Positions 8,476 to 16,668 of a stretch of 46,032 nucleotides of DNA are shown here, in pieces. The stretch spans positions 1 through 46,032 of the forward strand of contig JAEWAX010000106.1 of assembly GCA_023391425.1 (NCBI GenBank), given 5' to 3'. Under the pieces are notes generated by a model. That model did not search any database. It saw nothing but the letters and a program-made list of their open reading frames with translations, and was not told the origin of the DNA. The first letter of the stretch is position 1. Each line of letters starts with the position of its first letter. Both the position numbers and the translations under genes were made by a program. The stretch comes from Bacillota bacterium. Lineage in GTDB: Bacteria; Bacillota; Clostridia; Acetivibrionales; DSM-1351.

Positions 8476-9873
8476 ATGAAAAAGGTTAAATTATCCAAAA
8501 TTATTTCGGTTGCACTATCTCTGTCAATAATTGCTACATTTTTTGTAGGGTGTGGAAAGGAAGAAACCGTGACACCTACGACAACATCTAATAGTCAAGT
8601 AGCTACCTCTACTAGTAGTGAATCAACTACGGCTGCACCAGTCACAGGTGGAATCAAATATAACTTCTGGGGAAATGCTGACCAGGCAAAAGCAATTCAA
8701 GCTCAAATTGATACTTTTACACAGAAAAATCCTGGTATAAAGGTTGACCTGGATTTTGCAGACTGGGGGAACTACTGGACAAAGTTAGCTACACAAAGTG
8801 CTGCTGGAAGTGCTCCTGACGTATTTGCAATGTCAACTACACTGTATCTTGCAGACTACGCATCAAAAGGTTATTTAGCAGATGTAGGTGAATTAGCAAC
8901 TAAGGATAACTTTGATTTAACCAAATATTATAAGGCAGCTTTGGACCTTTCATCATATGATGGAAAAGTGTATGGATTACCGCAGGATATAAATACAATT
9001 GTACTTGCTTATAATACTGATATGTTTGCAAAAGCAGGATTATCTGCACCCCCAGCTAATGCTACATGGGATGATATCCTCACTATGGCAAAGAAGCTTA
9101 CTATTGATAAAAATGGAAAGACCTCAGAAGATGCAGGATTCGATCCAAAGAATGTAGAACAATGGGGATTGGCAAACTATGCAACATGGATTGATGGATT
9201 TGTAGACCCTATGGCTAATTCTTATGGTGAAGGTTTAGTGTCTGTAGATGGAACAAAATCCAATTTACTAGGAACTGCATCAAAAACAACATTCCAATAT
9301 TTATATGATGCAGTGTGGAAATATCATGTATCACCAGATTTTGATACAGTACCTGCTTGGACAGATATATTTGCGCAAGGTAAGTGTGCTATATATCCTT
9401 TAGCATCATACCTATTATATGGATATGCTGATGCTTCAAAGGGTATAAAAATTAATTATGATGTAATGCAAATGCCACAAGGAACAAACGGAAAGAACTT
9501 TAATCCTGTTCAATCAAAGGGAATATGTATTTCACCAACATCTAAGAATATACCAGCAGCTTGGGAATTTGCAAAATATATCGCAAGTGAAGAAAGCTAT
9601 AAGTCAGTAGTTTCAACTGGAGCAGGTTTATCACCTATAGCATCGATAAATGAAGACTTATTCTTAAAGGCTGGGTTTGGTCCAAAAAATACTAAGCAAA
9701 TTTACTTAGATGCACTACAAAACCCATGCCCGTTATGGCAGACAGTAAAAGCAGGAGATGCTAATACTAAGATTGGTGAGATTTCAGAAATTATTATGAA
9801 AAACAAGGTTTCAGTTGATGAAGGCCTAAAGAAAATGGATGATGCAGTTAATGAATTTCTTGCTGATAAGTAA
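8476..9873 (+). CDS. Extracellular sugar-binding lipoprotein of the ABC importer
   Basis: 465 residues. The N terminus has KK charges, a hydrophobic stretch and a lipobox-like FVGC with the lipidated cysteine at about residue 26, followed by a Ser/Thr-rich linker (to about residue 55) that lifts the domain off the membrane. The remainder is a family 1 solute-binding protein fold (KYNFWGNADQAKAIQ..., GSAPDVFAMS). It should capture the sugar and deliver it to the two permeases. Phenylalanine at lipobox position -3 is slightly unusual. A strong GGGGGG Shine-Dalgarno precedes the ATG and a terminator follows the stop. The substrate is unknown. Confidence 0.93.
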   Translation: MKKVKLSKIISVALSLSIIATFFVGCGKEETVTPTTTSNSQVATSTSSESTTAAPVTGGIKYNFWGNADQAKAIQAQIDTFTQKNPGIKVDLDFADWGNYWTKLATQSAAGSAPDVFAMSTTLYLADYASKGYLADVGELATKDNFDLTKYYKAALDLSSYDGKVYGLPQDINTIVLAYNTDMFAKAGLSAPPANATWDDILTMAKKLTIDKNGKTSEDAGFDPKNVEQWGLANYATWIDGFVDPMANSYGEGLVSVDGTKSNLLGTASKTTFQYLYDAVWKYHVSPDFDTVPAWTDIFAQGKCAIYPLASYLLYGYADASKGIKINYDVMQMPQGTNGKNFNPVQSKGICISPTSKNIPAAWEFAKYIASEESYKSVVSTGAGLSPIASINEDLFLKAGFGPKNTKQIYLDALQNPCPLWQTVKAGDANTKIGEISEIIMKNKVSVDEGLKKMDDAVNEFLADK

Positions 9874-9884
9874 TTGTTAATTTG

Positions 9885-9926
9885 AAAAAAGAGATGGAGA
9901 CTTAATAGTTTACCATCTCCTTTTTT
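9885..9926 (+). terminator. Rho-independent terminator of the sugar-uptake operon
   Basis: AAAAAAGAGATGG (9885-9897) pairs with CCATCTC (9913-9919) and, past one bulged C, with TTTTTT (9921-9926). Confidence 0.88.
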
Positions 9927-10334
9927 ATTATATAAGTAGATTTCTTAGATTTAGAGGTTAGCAAATATCTCCTATCTGATTAAAAATTTAGATGTTAACC
10001 AGGGAGGAGTTTTTTTGTGCGTAATATAATATAAATATATCCACATGCAAAATCCCCTTAATAATTAGTTATGAACAGGGTTATTCACATTATCCACAGA
10101 AAAGTATACACAAAACAAGTGTTTTGTTGAACAAATGTGCAAAAGTGCTGAACATGTTGTAAATGTTGGAGTGAAATATGATTTTGAAAAATAATAAGCA
10201 AAATGCCAAAATTTGATTATAAAAATTAAAGGAATTTTCCAGGGCTATGTAGAATTATACGCTTATAACAAGTACCACTATTGGAAATGACTAAATTATT
10301 AATTGCAAAAAATTATAGAGAGGGGCTGTTATTT
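9927..10334. other. Intergenic region with DnaA-box-like sites before hpf
   Basis: There is no gene. A second possible hairpin (CTCCT near 9970 with AGGAG near 10006, then a run of T) follows the operon terminator. Bases 10037-10114 hold a cluster of DnaA-box-like 9-mers, and ACAAAAC / GTTTTGT (10113-10130) forms a short hairpin. Promoter elements for hpf are not obvious. Confidence 0.5.
10037..10114 (+). promoter_or_regulatory. Cluster of DnaA-box-like 9-mers
   Basis: TTATCCACA (10090-10098) matches the DnaA-box consensus exactly. TTATTCACA (10081-10089) abuts it head to tail with one mismatch. ATATCCACA (10037-10045) has one mismatch and GTATACACA (10106-10114) is weaker. All are in the same orientation. 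No dnaA, dnaN or other origin gene is nearby. Confidence 0.45.
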
Positions 10335-10865
10335 ATGAAGACAATAATTACTGGAAAAAATATTGAGGTTACTGAGGGACTTAGGGAAAGAGTAACAAAA
10401 AAGATTACCAAGCTAGATAAATTTTTTAATAATGAAACTGAAGCACATGTAACATTAAGTGTGCAAAGACTTAGGCAGACAGCAGAAGTAACGATATCTT
10501 TTAATGGTATTGTTTTAAGAGCAGAAGAATCAAATGAAGATATGTATACGTCAATTGATAAAGCAATTGATTTAATTGAAAGACAAATCAGAAAGAATAG
10601 AACAAGGCTTGAAAGAAAACTTCACGATAATGATTTTAGAATAGAAGAGTTTAAATTCGCTGAAGAAGTACCTGAAGAGAAGGATTTTAAGGTAGTTAAA
10701 TCAAAGAGATTTGCATTCAAACCAATGGACGTTGAGGAAGCAATTTTACAAATGAATTTACTTGGACATGAGTTCTTTATGTTTTCCAATGCAGATACCC
10801 AAAAGGTTAATGTAGTGTATAAAAGGAAAGATGGAAATTACGGTTTGATTGAACCAGAATTCTAA
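10335..10865 (+). CDS. hpf: Long-form ribosome hibernation promoting factor
   Basis: 176 residues, the length of long HPF, which drives formation of inactive 100S ribosome dimers in stationary phase. The N-terminal S30AE domain (about residues 1-100; KTIITGKNIEVTEGLRERV) binds the small-subunit decoding region. The C-terminal domain (about 118-176; VVKSKRFAFKPMDVEEAILQMNLLGHEFFMF) dimerises between ribosomes. ATG 10335 is chosen because AGAGGGGC lies upstream and the family starts at this point; an in-frame TTG at 10281 would add 18 unsupported residues. A strong terminator follows, so it is probably a single-gene unit. Confidence 0.96.
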   Translation: MKTIITGKNIEVTEGLRERVTKKITKLDKFFNNETEAHVTLSVQRLRQTAEVTISFNGIVLRAEESNEDMYTSIDKAIDLIERQIRKNRTRLERKLHDNDFRIEEFKFAEEVPEEKDFKVVKSKRFAFKPMDVEEAILQMNLLGHEFFMFSNADTQKVNVVYKRKDGNYGLIEPEF

Positions 10866-10880
10866 AATCTAAGAAATATT

Positions 10881-10942
10881 TATAAAAAGGATTGTCTCTC
10901 TATAGAATTTACGTTCTAGTGATGAGACAGTCCTTTTTTATA
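10881..10942 (+). terminator. Rho-independent terminator of hpf
   Basis: AAAAAGGATTGTCTC (10884-10898) pairs with GAGACAGTCCTTTTT (10924-10938) with one T-G pair, followed by more T. An inner TCTATAGAA / TTCTAG stem extends it. Confidence 0.92.
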
Positions 10943-11158
10943 AACAGAGTCCTTGGCTCCAGATAGAGTTTTTCTCCACATGAAGGTTAATAATTGCAAT
11001 TGACTCAATCAATTTGAAACAAGAATTTTACTTTTACTACATAAAGTAATATAATACTTACGAATTAGTTATTTATTTAATCGATTTTTAATTTTGTGGA
11101 TGATGAACAATTCCCCTGAAAACAAGAACTCTATGCGTAAAATTAGGAGATATTATGT

Positions 11159-13051
11159 ATGTTTGCTAAAACTTCTTATGGTATTACAGTAGTCAATAGG
11201 AGAAGATCAAAACTTGGATTTTTGGGCTATTTAGCTCAAGAATGGCTATTAATTCTGACATTCGCGATGCTGCTTATAAAATCAATCGTTCTGATGGGAT
11301 TTATATACAGCTCAGACCAGTCAGTTATTGACATGGCTCTGGGAATAAGAAATATAAAATATATGTCAATTTGCATTGCACCACTATTAATAGTTGTATC
11401 TTTTAGCTTTTTAGCTAAAAACAAGGGGAGACTATGGCTCCTGTTGATACTGAACTTTTTATGCTCATTCTTATTTGTTTTTGATGCTGTTTATTTAAGA
11501 GCAGGTGGTAACTTCTTATCCACTCAACTACTTAGGCAAACAGGCAATTTAAACAATTTATGGGGTAGTATATTTGCAATGTTTAGAAGCTGCGATATAG
11601 TATTCTTTTTTGATATTCCAATAATAGCTGCTATTTTAATATGTACCAGAAGACTTAGATATACATCTCCATTCTTTACTAGCTTAAAAACTCGTATGAT
11701 AGCTTTCTTTACAGTTTTTATTTTATCGATAGCTTTTATAGTATCAAGATATATAGCACTTAATGTCTATGGTAACGATAAAAATGATTATATTCTCTAT
11801 ACTTTTTGGAATCCAGGTCAGACAATATGTAATAATTCTCCAATGTTATATCATATTTATGATTGCTACATTTTTTTGTCGGACTATAGACCATATAATA
11901 TATCCCCTGAACAACAAACTGAAATACAGGCTTGGATTGATGCAAAGAATGAAAAGTTGCCAGATAACAGCTATAAGGGTATTTACAAGAATAAGAACCT
12001 TTTAGTAATTCAAGTTGAATCCCTTGAGAATTTTGTAATTGGGCAGTCGGTTAATGGACAAGAAATAACTCCAACTTTAAACAAATTATTAACCAACAGT
12101 ATTTACTTTGATAACTATTATACACAAATTAATGAGGGCACAAGCTCTGATGCTGATTTAATGACAAATACATCAGTTTTCCCAGTTAGAAGAGGAAGTA
12201 CGTTCTTTAGGTTTCCATACACGACATATAATGCTTTTCCAAAAATACTTGAAAAGCATGGGTATTCAACCAAGGCAATTCACCCTGATAACGGTGAATA
12301 TTGGAATTGGATGGAGGCCTTAGACAACATGGGATTTCAGCAATGTATAGATTCCAAAAGTTTTAAAATGGATGAAGTTATTTTCTTGGGGCTTAGTGAT
12401 GAATCATTTTTCAGGCAAATAAAGGATACTGTAATTAATCAAAAAACACCATTCTACAATTTTATGGTGACGCTTACAAGCCATTCTCCATTTGAATTGC
12501 CAGAGAGGCACAAACAGTTGAAATTAGATGATTCGCTTGCAAATACTACACTTGGTGGGTATTTTCAAAGCATAAAATATACTGATAGCTGTTTGGGAAC
12601 TTTTATTGATGAACTTGATAAATCGGGCGTACTAGATAATACTGTTCTCGTTATATATGGGGATCATGACTCGGTACACAAATACTTTAGTGATGAGATA
12701 CATGCGATAAAGCCAGTACAGGCTTGGTGGCAAGAAAATGATAAAAAGATTCCTTTAATTATATATGAAAAAGGTCAAAAGCCTCAAATGATACATACAA
12801 CAGGTGGGCAAATAGATCTAATGCCTACACTCTTGTACTCGTTTGGTATAGATGACAGTGAATACGACTCAACGGTATTTGGACGAAACCTTTTAAACAC
12901 AAATGAGGATTATGTACTTCTTGCGGATGGGGAATTCCGTGGAAAGATTGATTCAGACAAACAAGCCGAAGTTTTGAAAGGCTTGGAGTATGCAGATATG
13001 GCCATAAGATCGGATTTCTTTAGCACTTTAGAAAAGTATAAGGGCAAATAA
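11159..13051 (+). CDS. LTA-synthase-family phosphoglycerol transferase (membrane sulfatase fold)
   Basis: 630 residues. About five membrane helices occupy residues 25-215, followed by an extracellular sulfatase-fold domain from about 275. Signatures are VIQVESLENFV with the metal-binding Glu, GTSSDAD with Thr328 at the catalytic nucleophile position of LtaS, SHSPFELPE, and VIYGDHDS with metal-binding Asp and His. Family members polymerise or transfer glycerol phosphate from phosphatidylglycerol onto lipoteichoic acid or other surface glycans; which of these cannot be told here. TAGGAGA (11144-11150) precedes the ATG. The last nine codons and stop lie inside dispersed repeat family 1 (13023-13095), so the C-terminal tail probably came from a repeat insertion. 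Confidence 0.9.
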   Translation: MFAKTSYGITVVNRRRSKLGFLGYLAQEWLLILTFAMLLIKSIVLMGFIYSSDQSVIDMALGIRNIKYMSICIAPLLIVVSFSFLAKNKGRLWLLLILNFLCSFLFVFDAVYLRAGGNFLSTQLLRQTGNLNNLWGSIFAMFRSCDIVFFFDIPIIAAILICTRRLRYTSPFFTSLKTRMIAFFTVFILSIAFIVSRYIALNVYGNDKNDYILYTFWNPGQTICNNSPMLYHIYDCYIFLSDYRPYNISPEQQTEIQAWIDAKNEKLPDNSYKGIYKNKNLLVIQVESLENFVIGQSVNGQEITPTLNKLLTNSIYFDNYYTQINEGTSSDADLMTNTSVFPVRRGSTFFRFPYTTYNAFPKILEKHGYSTKAIHPDNGEYWNWMEALDNMGFQQCIDSKSFKMDEVIFLGLSDESFFRQIKDTVINQKTPFYNFMVTLTSHSPFELPERHKQLKLDDSLANTTLGGYFQSIKYTDSCLGTFIDELDKSGVLDNTVLVIYGDHDSVHKYFSDEIHAIKPVQAWWQENDKKIPLIIYEKGQKPQMIHTTGGQIDLMPTLLYSFGIDDSEYDSTVFGRNLLNTNEDYVLLADGEFRGKIDSDKQAEVLKGLEYADMAIRSDFFSTLEKYKGK

Positions 13052-13095
13052 GCTTCTACCTTCTCCATAGGCTCGGTTAAGCTAAGTTTTCTTTA
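13023..13095 (+). repeat. Dispersed repeat family 1, tandem copy 1 (overlaps the end of the LTA-synthase-like gene)
   Basis: GCACTTTAGAAAAGTATAAG, which is also the 3' end of the coding region, continues into TTCTACCTTCTCCATAGGCTC and ends AAGCTAAGTTTTCTTT. This aligns with the reverse complement of 2117-2189 and with the next tandem copy. Confidence 0.78.
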
Positions 13096-13165
13096 CACTT
13101 TTCAAGATAAGTGCAATTAGGCTTCTGTCTTCGCCATAGGCTCGACACAAGCCAAGTTTTCTTTA
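13092..13165 (+). repeat. Dispersed repeat family 1, tandem copy 2
   Basis: It repeats the preceding unit at a period of about 70 bases. The stretch from AAGTGCAATTAGGC through AAGCCAAGTTTTCTTT is closer to the inverted copy at 2117 than tandem copy 1 is. Confidence 0.8.
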
Positions 13166-13176
13166 AAATGGAAAAT

Positions 13177-13225
13177 AGACTGGGAGTAAAAGCACCTTCC
13201 CCTGAAAAATCAAGGAATCTGCTTA
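13177..13225 (+). repeat. Dispersed repeat family 2, copy D (3' half)
   Basis: GGGAGTAAAAGCACCTTCCC forms a small hairpin and is followed by TCTGCTTA at 13219-13225. It is a shortened sibling of the full copy that begins three bases later. Confidence 0.7.
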
Positions 13226-13227
13226 CC

Positions 13228-13354
13228 CGATGTCTACCGCCGCTAATACTCCTGCATATATGCAGCAGTTAAGCGGCGCTACGACCCTGGATTGCGATTT
13301 CTAAGCTTCAGAGGGAGCAAAAGCACCTCCCTCTGAAACCAAGAAATCTGCTTA
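13228..13354 (+). repeat. Dispersed repeat family 2, copy B (full length)
   Basis: It starts with GATGTCTACCGCCGCT. A first hairpin (GCCGCTAA with TTAAGCGGC) encloses the inner palindrome CTGCATATATGCAG. The segment GCGATTTCTAAG follows, then a second hairpin (CAGAGGGAG with CCTCCCTCTG, 13309-13335) and TCTGCTTAT. Full-length similarity is to 37395-37517. It ends 30 bases before the next gene start. Confidence 0.82.
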
Positions 13355-13384
13355 TCATGAATAAAAAATTAAGAGGGATATATA

Positions 13385-13900
13385 GTGAAAAATTTAATAC
13401 TTATAGGTATGCCAAGTGCGGGAAAAAGTACGGTGGGTGTGATTGTAGCTAAAAACCGAGGAATGTCTTTTGTTGACACAGATGTGTTACTTCAAACGCA
13501 GCAAGGTAGGCTTTTGCAGAATATAATAGACATGGACGGTATTGAGAATTTTTTAAAGATAGAAGAAAGTACAATCCTTTCACTTGATTGTGAAAATACA
13601 GTAATAGCAACAGGTGGAAGTGCCATATTAAGTGAGAGTGCTATGAGCCACTTAAAACGTAATGGAATAGTAGTTTATCTAGACATAGACATAGAGACAG
13701 TTAATAAAAGACTATTAAATTTAAAATCCAGAGGTGTTGTATTAAGTCCTGGGCAGACCTTAGAAGAGGTTTACAATAAAAGAAAACCACTTTATACGAA
13801 ATATGCTGATATAACTATCAATTGCTCTGAATTTTCAATAGATACAACGATAGCTACTATTCATCAAACCTTAGATTCCTTGTCAGAGAACTTAAAATGA
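13385..13900 (+). CDS. Shikimate-kinase-like P-loop kinase, substrate uncertain
   Basis: 171 residues, the size of shikimate kinase. The Walker A loop is GMPSAGKST (residues 8-16) and FVDTD (29-33) supplies the acidic substrate/Mg site. RKPLY (about 138-142) sits where the family's lid-to-core RxPLY motif is found. Two positions that contact shikimate in genuine AroK are altered: the FRxxE arginine is Leu57 (FLKIE) and the GGG turn is GGS (77-79). The gene is isolated from other aromatic biosynthesis genes. It is therefore safer to call it a shikimate-kinase-family protein than AroK. The start is GTG with AAGAGGGA upstream. Confidence 0.75.
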   Translation: MKNLILIGMPSAGKSTVGVIVAKNRGMSFVDTDVLLQTQQGRLLQNIIDMDGIENFLKIEESTILSLDCENTVIATGGSAILSESAMSHLKRNGIVVYLDIDIETVNKRLLNLKSRGVVLSPGQTLEEVYNKRKPLYTKYADITINCSEFSIDTTIATIHQTLDSLSENLK

Positions 13901-13999
13901 AATATAATTAATTAACTAAATGATAAAACATTTTTTAAAGAGAGAAATTTTATAATGTTATTATTTGGTTTTAATGTTATTATTTAGTTTTTTATATTA

Positions 14000-14025
14000 T
14001 GCTGAGTGAAAATTATCTCAGCATT
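14000..14025 (+). terminator. Hairpin between the kinase-like gene and pcrA
   Basis: TGCTGAG pairs with CTCAGCA across a loop of about 10 bases, followed by TTTGCATT. It is a weak terminator candidate. Just upstream the sequence ATGTTATTATTT is repeated. Confidence 0.4.
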
Positions 14026-14100
14026 TGCATTAGTATAGGGTTTCTTTATTAATTGAGCACTACATGTAAATAAGCAATATGAATGTATTTTGGAGGAATA

Positions 14101-16554
14101 ATGGAATTGTTAAATGGTTTAAATAAAGAACAAAAAGAAGCGGTGCTCCACAATGAGGGTCCACTTCTCATATTAGCAGGTGCAGGTTCTGGTAAAACAA
14201 GAGTATTAACACACAGAATTGCATATCTTATTCAACAACATGGTGTTTATCCATCAAATATTTTAGCTATAACATTTACAAACAAAGCTGCAAGGGAAAT
14301 GCGAGAAAGAATAGACAGCCTTATTGGTGATTTGAGTAATGATATGTGGGTGGGAACCTTTCACTCTATATGTATAAGAATATTGAGAAGAGATATTGAA
14401 AAGCTCGGATATGATAGCAGCTTTGTTATTTATGATACAGCTGATCAGCAAGTCGTTATTAAGGAATGCTTGAAAGAACTGAATATAAATGATAAAAATT
14501 TCCCTCCGAAATCAGTGCTTGAGACCATTGGTAAGCAAAAGGACGAGCTTATTGATGCTACACACTTTGAAAAACTTTATGCTTCTGACTTTAGACTTGG
14601 TAAAATAGCTAAAATTTATAAACTCTACGAGAAAAAACTCAAGAATAATAATGCACTTGATTTTGATGATATTATTATGAATACAATAAAGCTTTTTAAC
14701 CAATATCCAGAGGTTTTAGGCTTTTATCAGAGAAAATTTCGATACGTTTTAGTGGATGAATATCAGGATACAAATACAGCGCAGTATACGCTTGTGCAAA
14801 AATTGTCTGAGGCCCACAAAAACCTATGTGTGGTAGGTGATGATGATCAGTCGATATACGGCTGGCGAGGCGCGAATATCCGTAATATCCTTGACTTTGA
14901 GAAGGATTTTAAAGGCTGTAAAACAGTAAAGCTTGAGCAAAATTATCGTTCAACACAAAATATATTAGATGCTGCAAACCATGTTATTAGCAATAATACA
15001 GGAAGAAAGTGTAAAAGTCTGTGGACTGAAAATAAAGGTGGAAGCAAGATTGTCGTATGTGAAAATGAAAATGAGCATGAAGAAGCACTATACACAGCAA
15101 AAGAAATTCAAAGACTAACAAATGAAGAAGAAAAAAAATACAAGGATTTTGCGGTTCTATATAGAATCAATGCACAATCTCGTGTTCTAGAAGAAATGTT
15201 CATGCGTGAAGGCTTGCCGTACAAGATAATTGGAGGGCAGAAATTCTATGACAGAAAAGAAATAAAGGATATTATTGCATATTTAAGGTTAATACAAAAT
15301 CCAGCAGATAATGTGAGTTTAAAAAGGGTTATAAATGTACCTAAAAGGGGTATCGGAGATGCTACAGTTGACGTTGCTGAGGATATTGCGCTAGAAAGTG
15401 GAATATCTATATTCTCGGTAATATCTAATGCAGAAGAATATCCTACACTTAGAAGAGCATCTCAAAAATTGGATAACTTTTCAAATATGATACTAAAACT
15501 TAGAACCATGAAGGAAAATATGGATATTTCTGATCTGCTTGACATGGTGATAGATGATACTGGTGTTTTGAAAGAATATGAATCTGAAGATACAGTTGAA
15601 GCACAATCAAGGGTAGAAAATATAAAAGAGTTAAAATCAGTTGCTATGGAGTTTGAAAAACAAAATGAAGAAAATAGCCTTCAAGAATTTTTAGCAAATA
15701 TATCATTGGTTTCAGATATTGATAATCTTGAAGAAGAACAGGATTATGTTGTTTTAATGACTATGCATAGCGCTAAGGGACTTGAATTCCCAATTGTTTT
15801 TATTCCAGGAATGGAAGAAGGCGTATTCCCAGGCTATAGGGCAATGACAGAGGGGCCAGAACAGCTGGAAGAGGAACGTAGACTTTGCTATGTTGGTATA
15901 ACCAGAGCAAGAGAAAAACTATATTTATCAAATGCACGCTTTAGAACGCTCTTTGGTAACTCAAGCTATAACAAGCCTTCTAGATTTATATCAGAAATTC
16001 CTGAAAATCTAGTTGAGTACCCTTTTAAGCAATCAAGAAGCTCTTTTAATAAAAAGGAAACCATGGCTTGGGGAAAAACTCAAACATGGAATTCCCAACC
16101 AGCTTGGAGTAAGGCTGGAACTTCGAGTGCTACTCAAACTTCGAGTACTACTCAAGCCTCAAGTCAGACTATAACTTCAGGTATGACTCAAACCTCAAGT
16201 AAAAATACCATTTTGACTGGTAATGGTTCCTTAAAGGACTTACTCAATTCAAATCTAGTGTCTCGAGGGTTTGGTGGGAATACAGCACCAACTAATAGTA
16301 ATACACCTAGTGGCATTATGGGAAAGCGTGTAGCAGATAGGGTAGGATCTACACAAACCGGCATACCTGTAAACGCAGTGACAACAAACTCGGACTTTAG
16401 TGTTGGTGATAAAGTAGAACACAAGAAGTTTGGAAAAGGATCTATCTCAAAAGTTATACCAGATAAAGGTGATCAAATGCTTGAAATTCAGTTTGAGGGA
16501 TCCGGGATGAAAAGATTGATGGCGTCACTGGCAAATTTAAAGAGATTGATATGA
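14101..16554 (+). CDS. pcrA: ATP-dependent DNA helicase PcrA (UvrD/Rep family)
   Basis: 817 residues. The superfamily 1A helicase motifs are in order: LAGAGSGKT (Walker A), VDEYQDTN (Walker B), GDDDQSIYGWRGA (motif III), NYRS (motif IV), MTMHSAKGLEFP (motif V) and YVGITRAREKL (motif VI). It unwinds DNA 3' to 5' in repair and replication restart and displaces RecA. After the helicase core comes a Ser/Thr-rich linker of about 100 residues with repeated TQTSS-type words. The C-terminal Tudor-like domain (GDKVEHKKFGKGSISKV) binds RNA polymerase in known PcrA proteins. ATG 14101 follows TGGAGGA directly; an in-frame ATG at 14083 lies before that site and is rejected. Confidence 0.97.
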   Translation: MELLNGLNKEQKEAVLHNEGPLLILAGAGSGKTRVLTHRIAYLIQQHGVYPSNILAITFTNKAAREMRERIDSLIGDLSNDMWVGTFHSICIRILRRDIEKLGYDSSFVIYDTADQQVVIKECLKELNINDKNFPPKSVLETIGKQKDELIDATHFEKLYASDFRLGKIAKIYKLYEKKLKNNNALDFDDIIMNTIKLFNQYPEVLGFYQRKFRYVLVDEYQDTNTAQYTLVQKLSEAHKNLCVVGDDDQSIYGWRGANIRNILDFEKDFKGCKTVKLEQNYRSTQNILDAANHVISNNTGRKCKSLWTENKGGSKIVVCENENEHEEALYTAKEIQRLTNEEEKKYKDFAVLYRINAQSRVLEEMFMREGLPYKIIGGQKFYDRKEIKDIIAYLRLIQNPADNVSLKRVINVPKRGIGDATVDVAEDIALESGISIFSVISNAEEYPTLRRASQKLDNFSNMILKLRTMKENMDISDLLDMVIDDTGVLKEYESEDTVEAQSRVENIKELKSVAMEFEKQNEENSLQEFLANISLVSDIDNLEEEQDYVVLMTMHSAKGLEFPIVFIPGMEEGVFPGYRAMTEGPEQLEEERRLCYVGITRAREKLYLSNARFRTLFGNSSYNKPSRFISEIPENLVEYPFKQSRSSFNKKETMAWGKTQTWNSQPAWSKAGTSSATQTSSTTQASSQTITSGMTQTSSKNTILTGNGSLKDLLNSNLVSRGFGGNTAPTNSNTPSGIMGKRVADRVGSTQTGIPVNAVTTNSDFSVGDKVEHKKFGKGSISKVIPDKGDQMLEIQFEGSGMKRLMASLANLKRLI

Positions 16555-16617
16555 AGTTTAAGCAAGTTAACAGTGTTTTGAGTGAGTATACGTTTAATAA
16601 TTAAAAGTAAATGATTT

Positions 16618-16668
16618 AAAAACATAAGGGAGCTTGAGTAGAGCTAAAAGAATTTCCTTATGTTTTTT
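16618..16668. terminator. Bidirectional terminator between pcrA and the AraC regulator
   Basis: AAAAACATAAGG (16618-16629) pairs with CCTTATGTTTTT (16656-16667), with an AGCT/AGCT inner stem and T-rich ends on both strands. It overlaps the stop codon of the convergent regulator. Confidence 0.85.

Noticed and set aside
10037..10114. Chromosomal origin oriC
   Set aside because: Only four DnaA-like boxes occur, with no dnaA, dnaN, rpmH or DNA-unwinding region in context; it is recorded as a cluster only.
13052..13384. CRISPR array in the repeat-rich region
   Set aside because: Repeats are of two unrelated families with irregular spacing and imperfect copies, and no cas gene is present.
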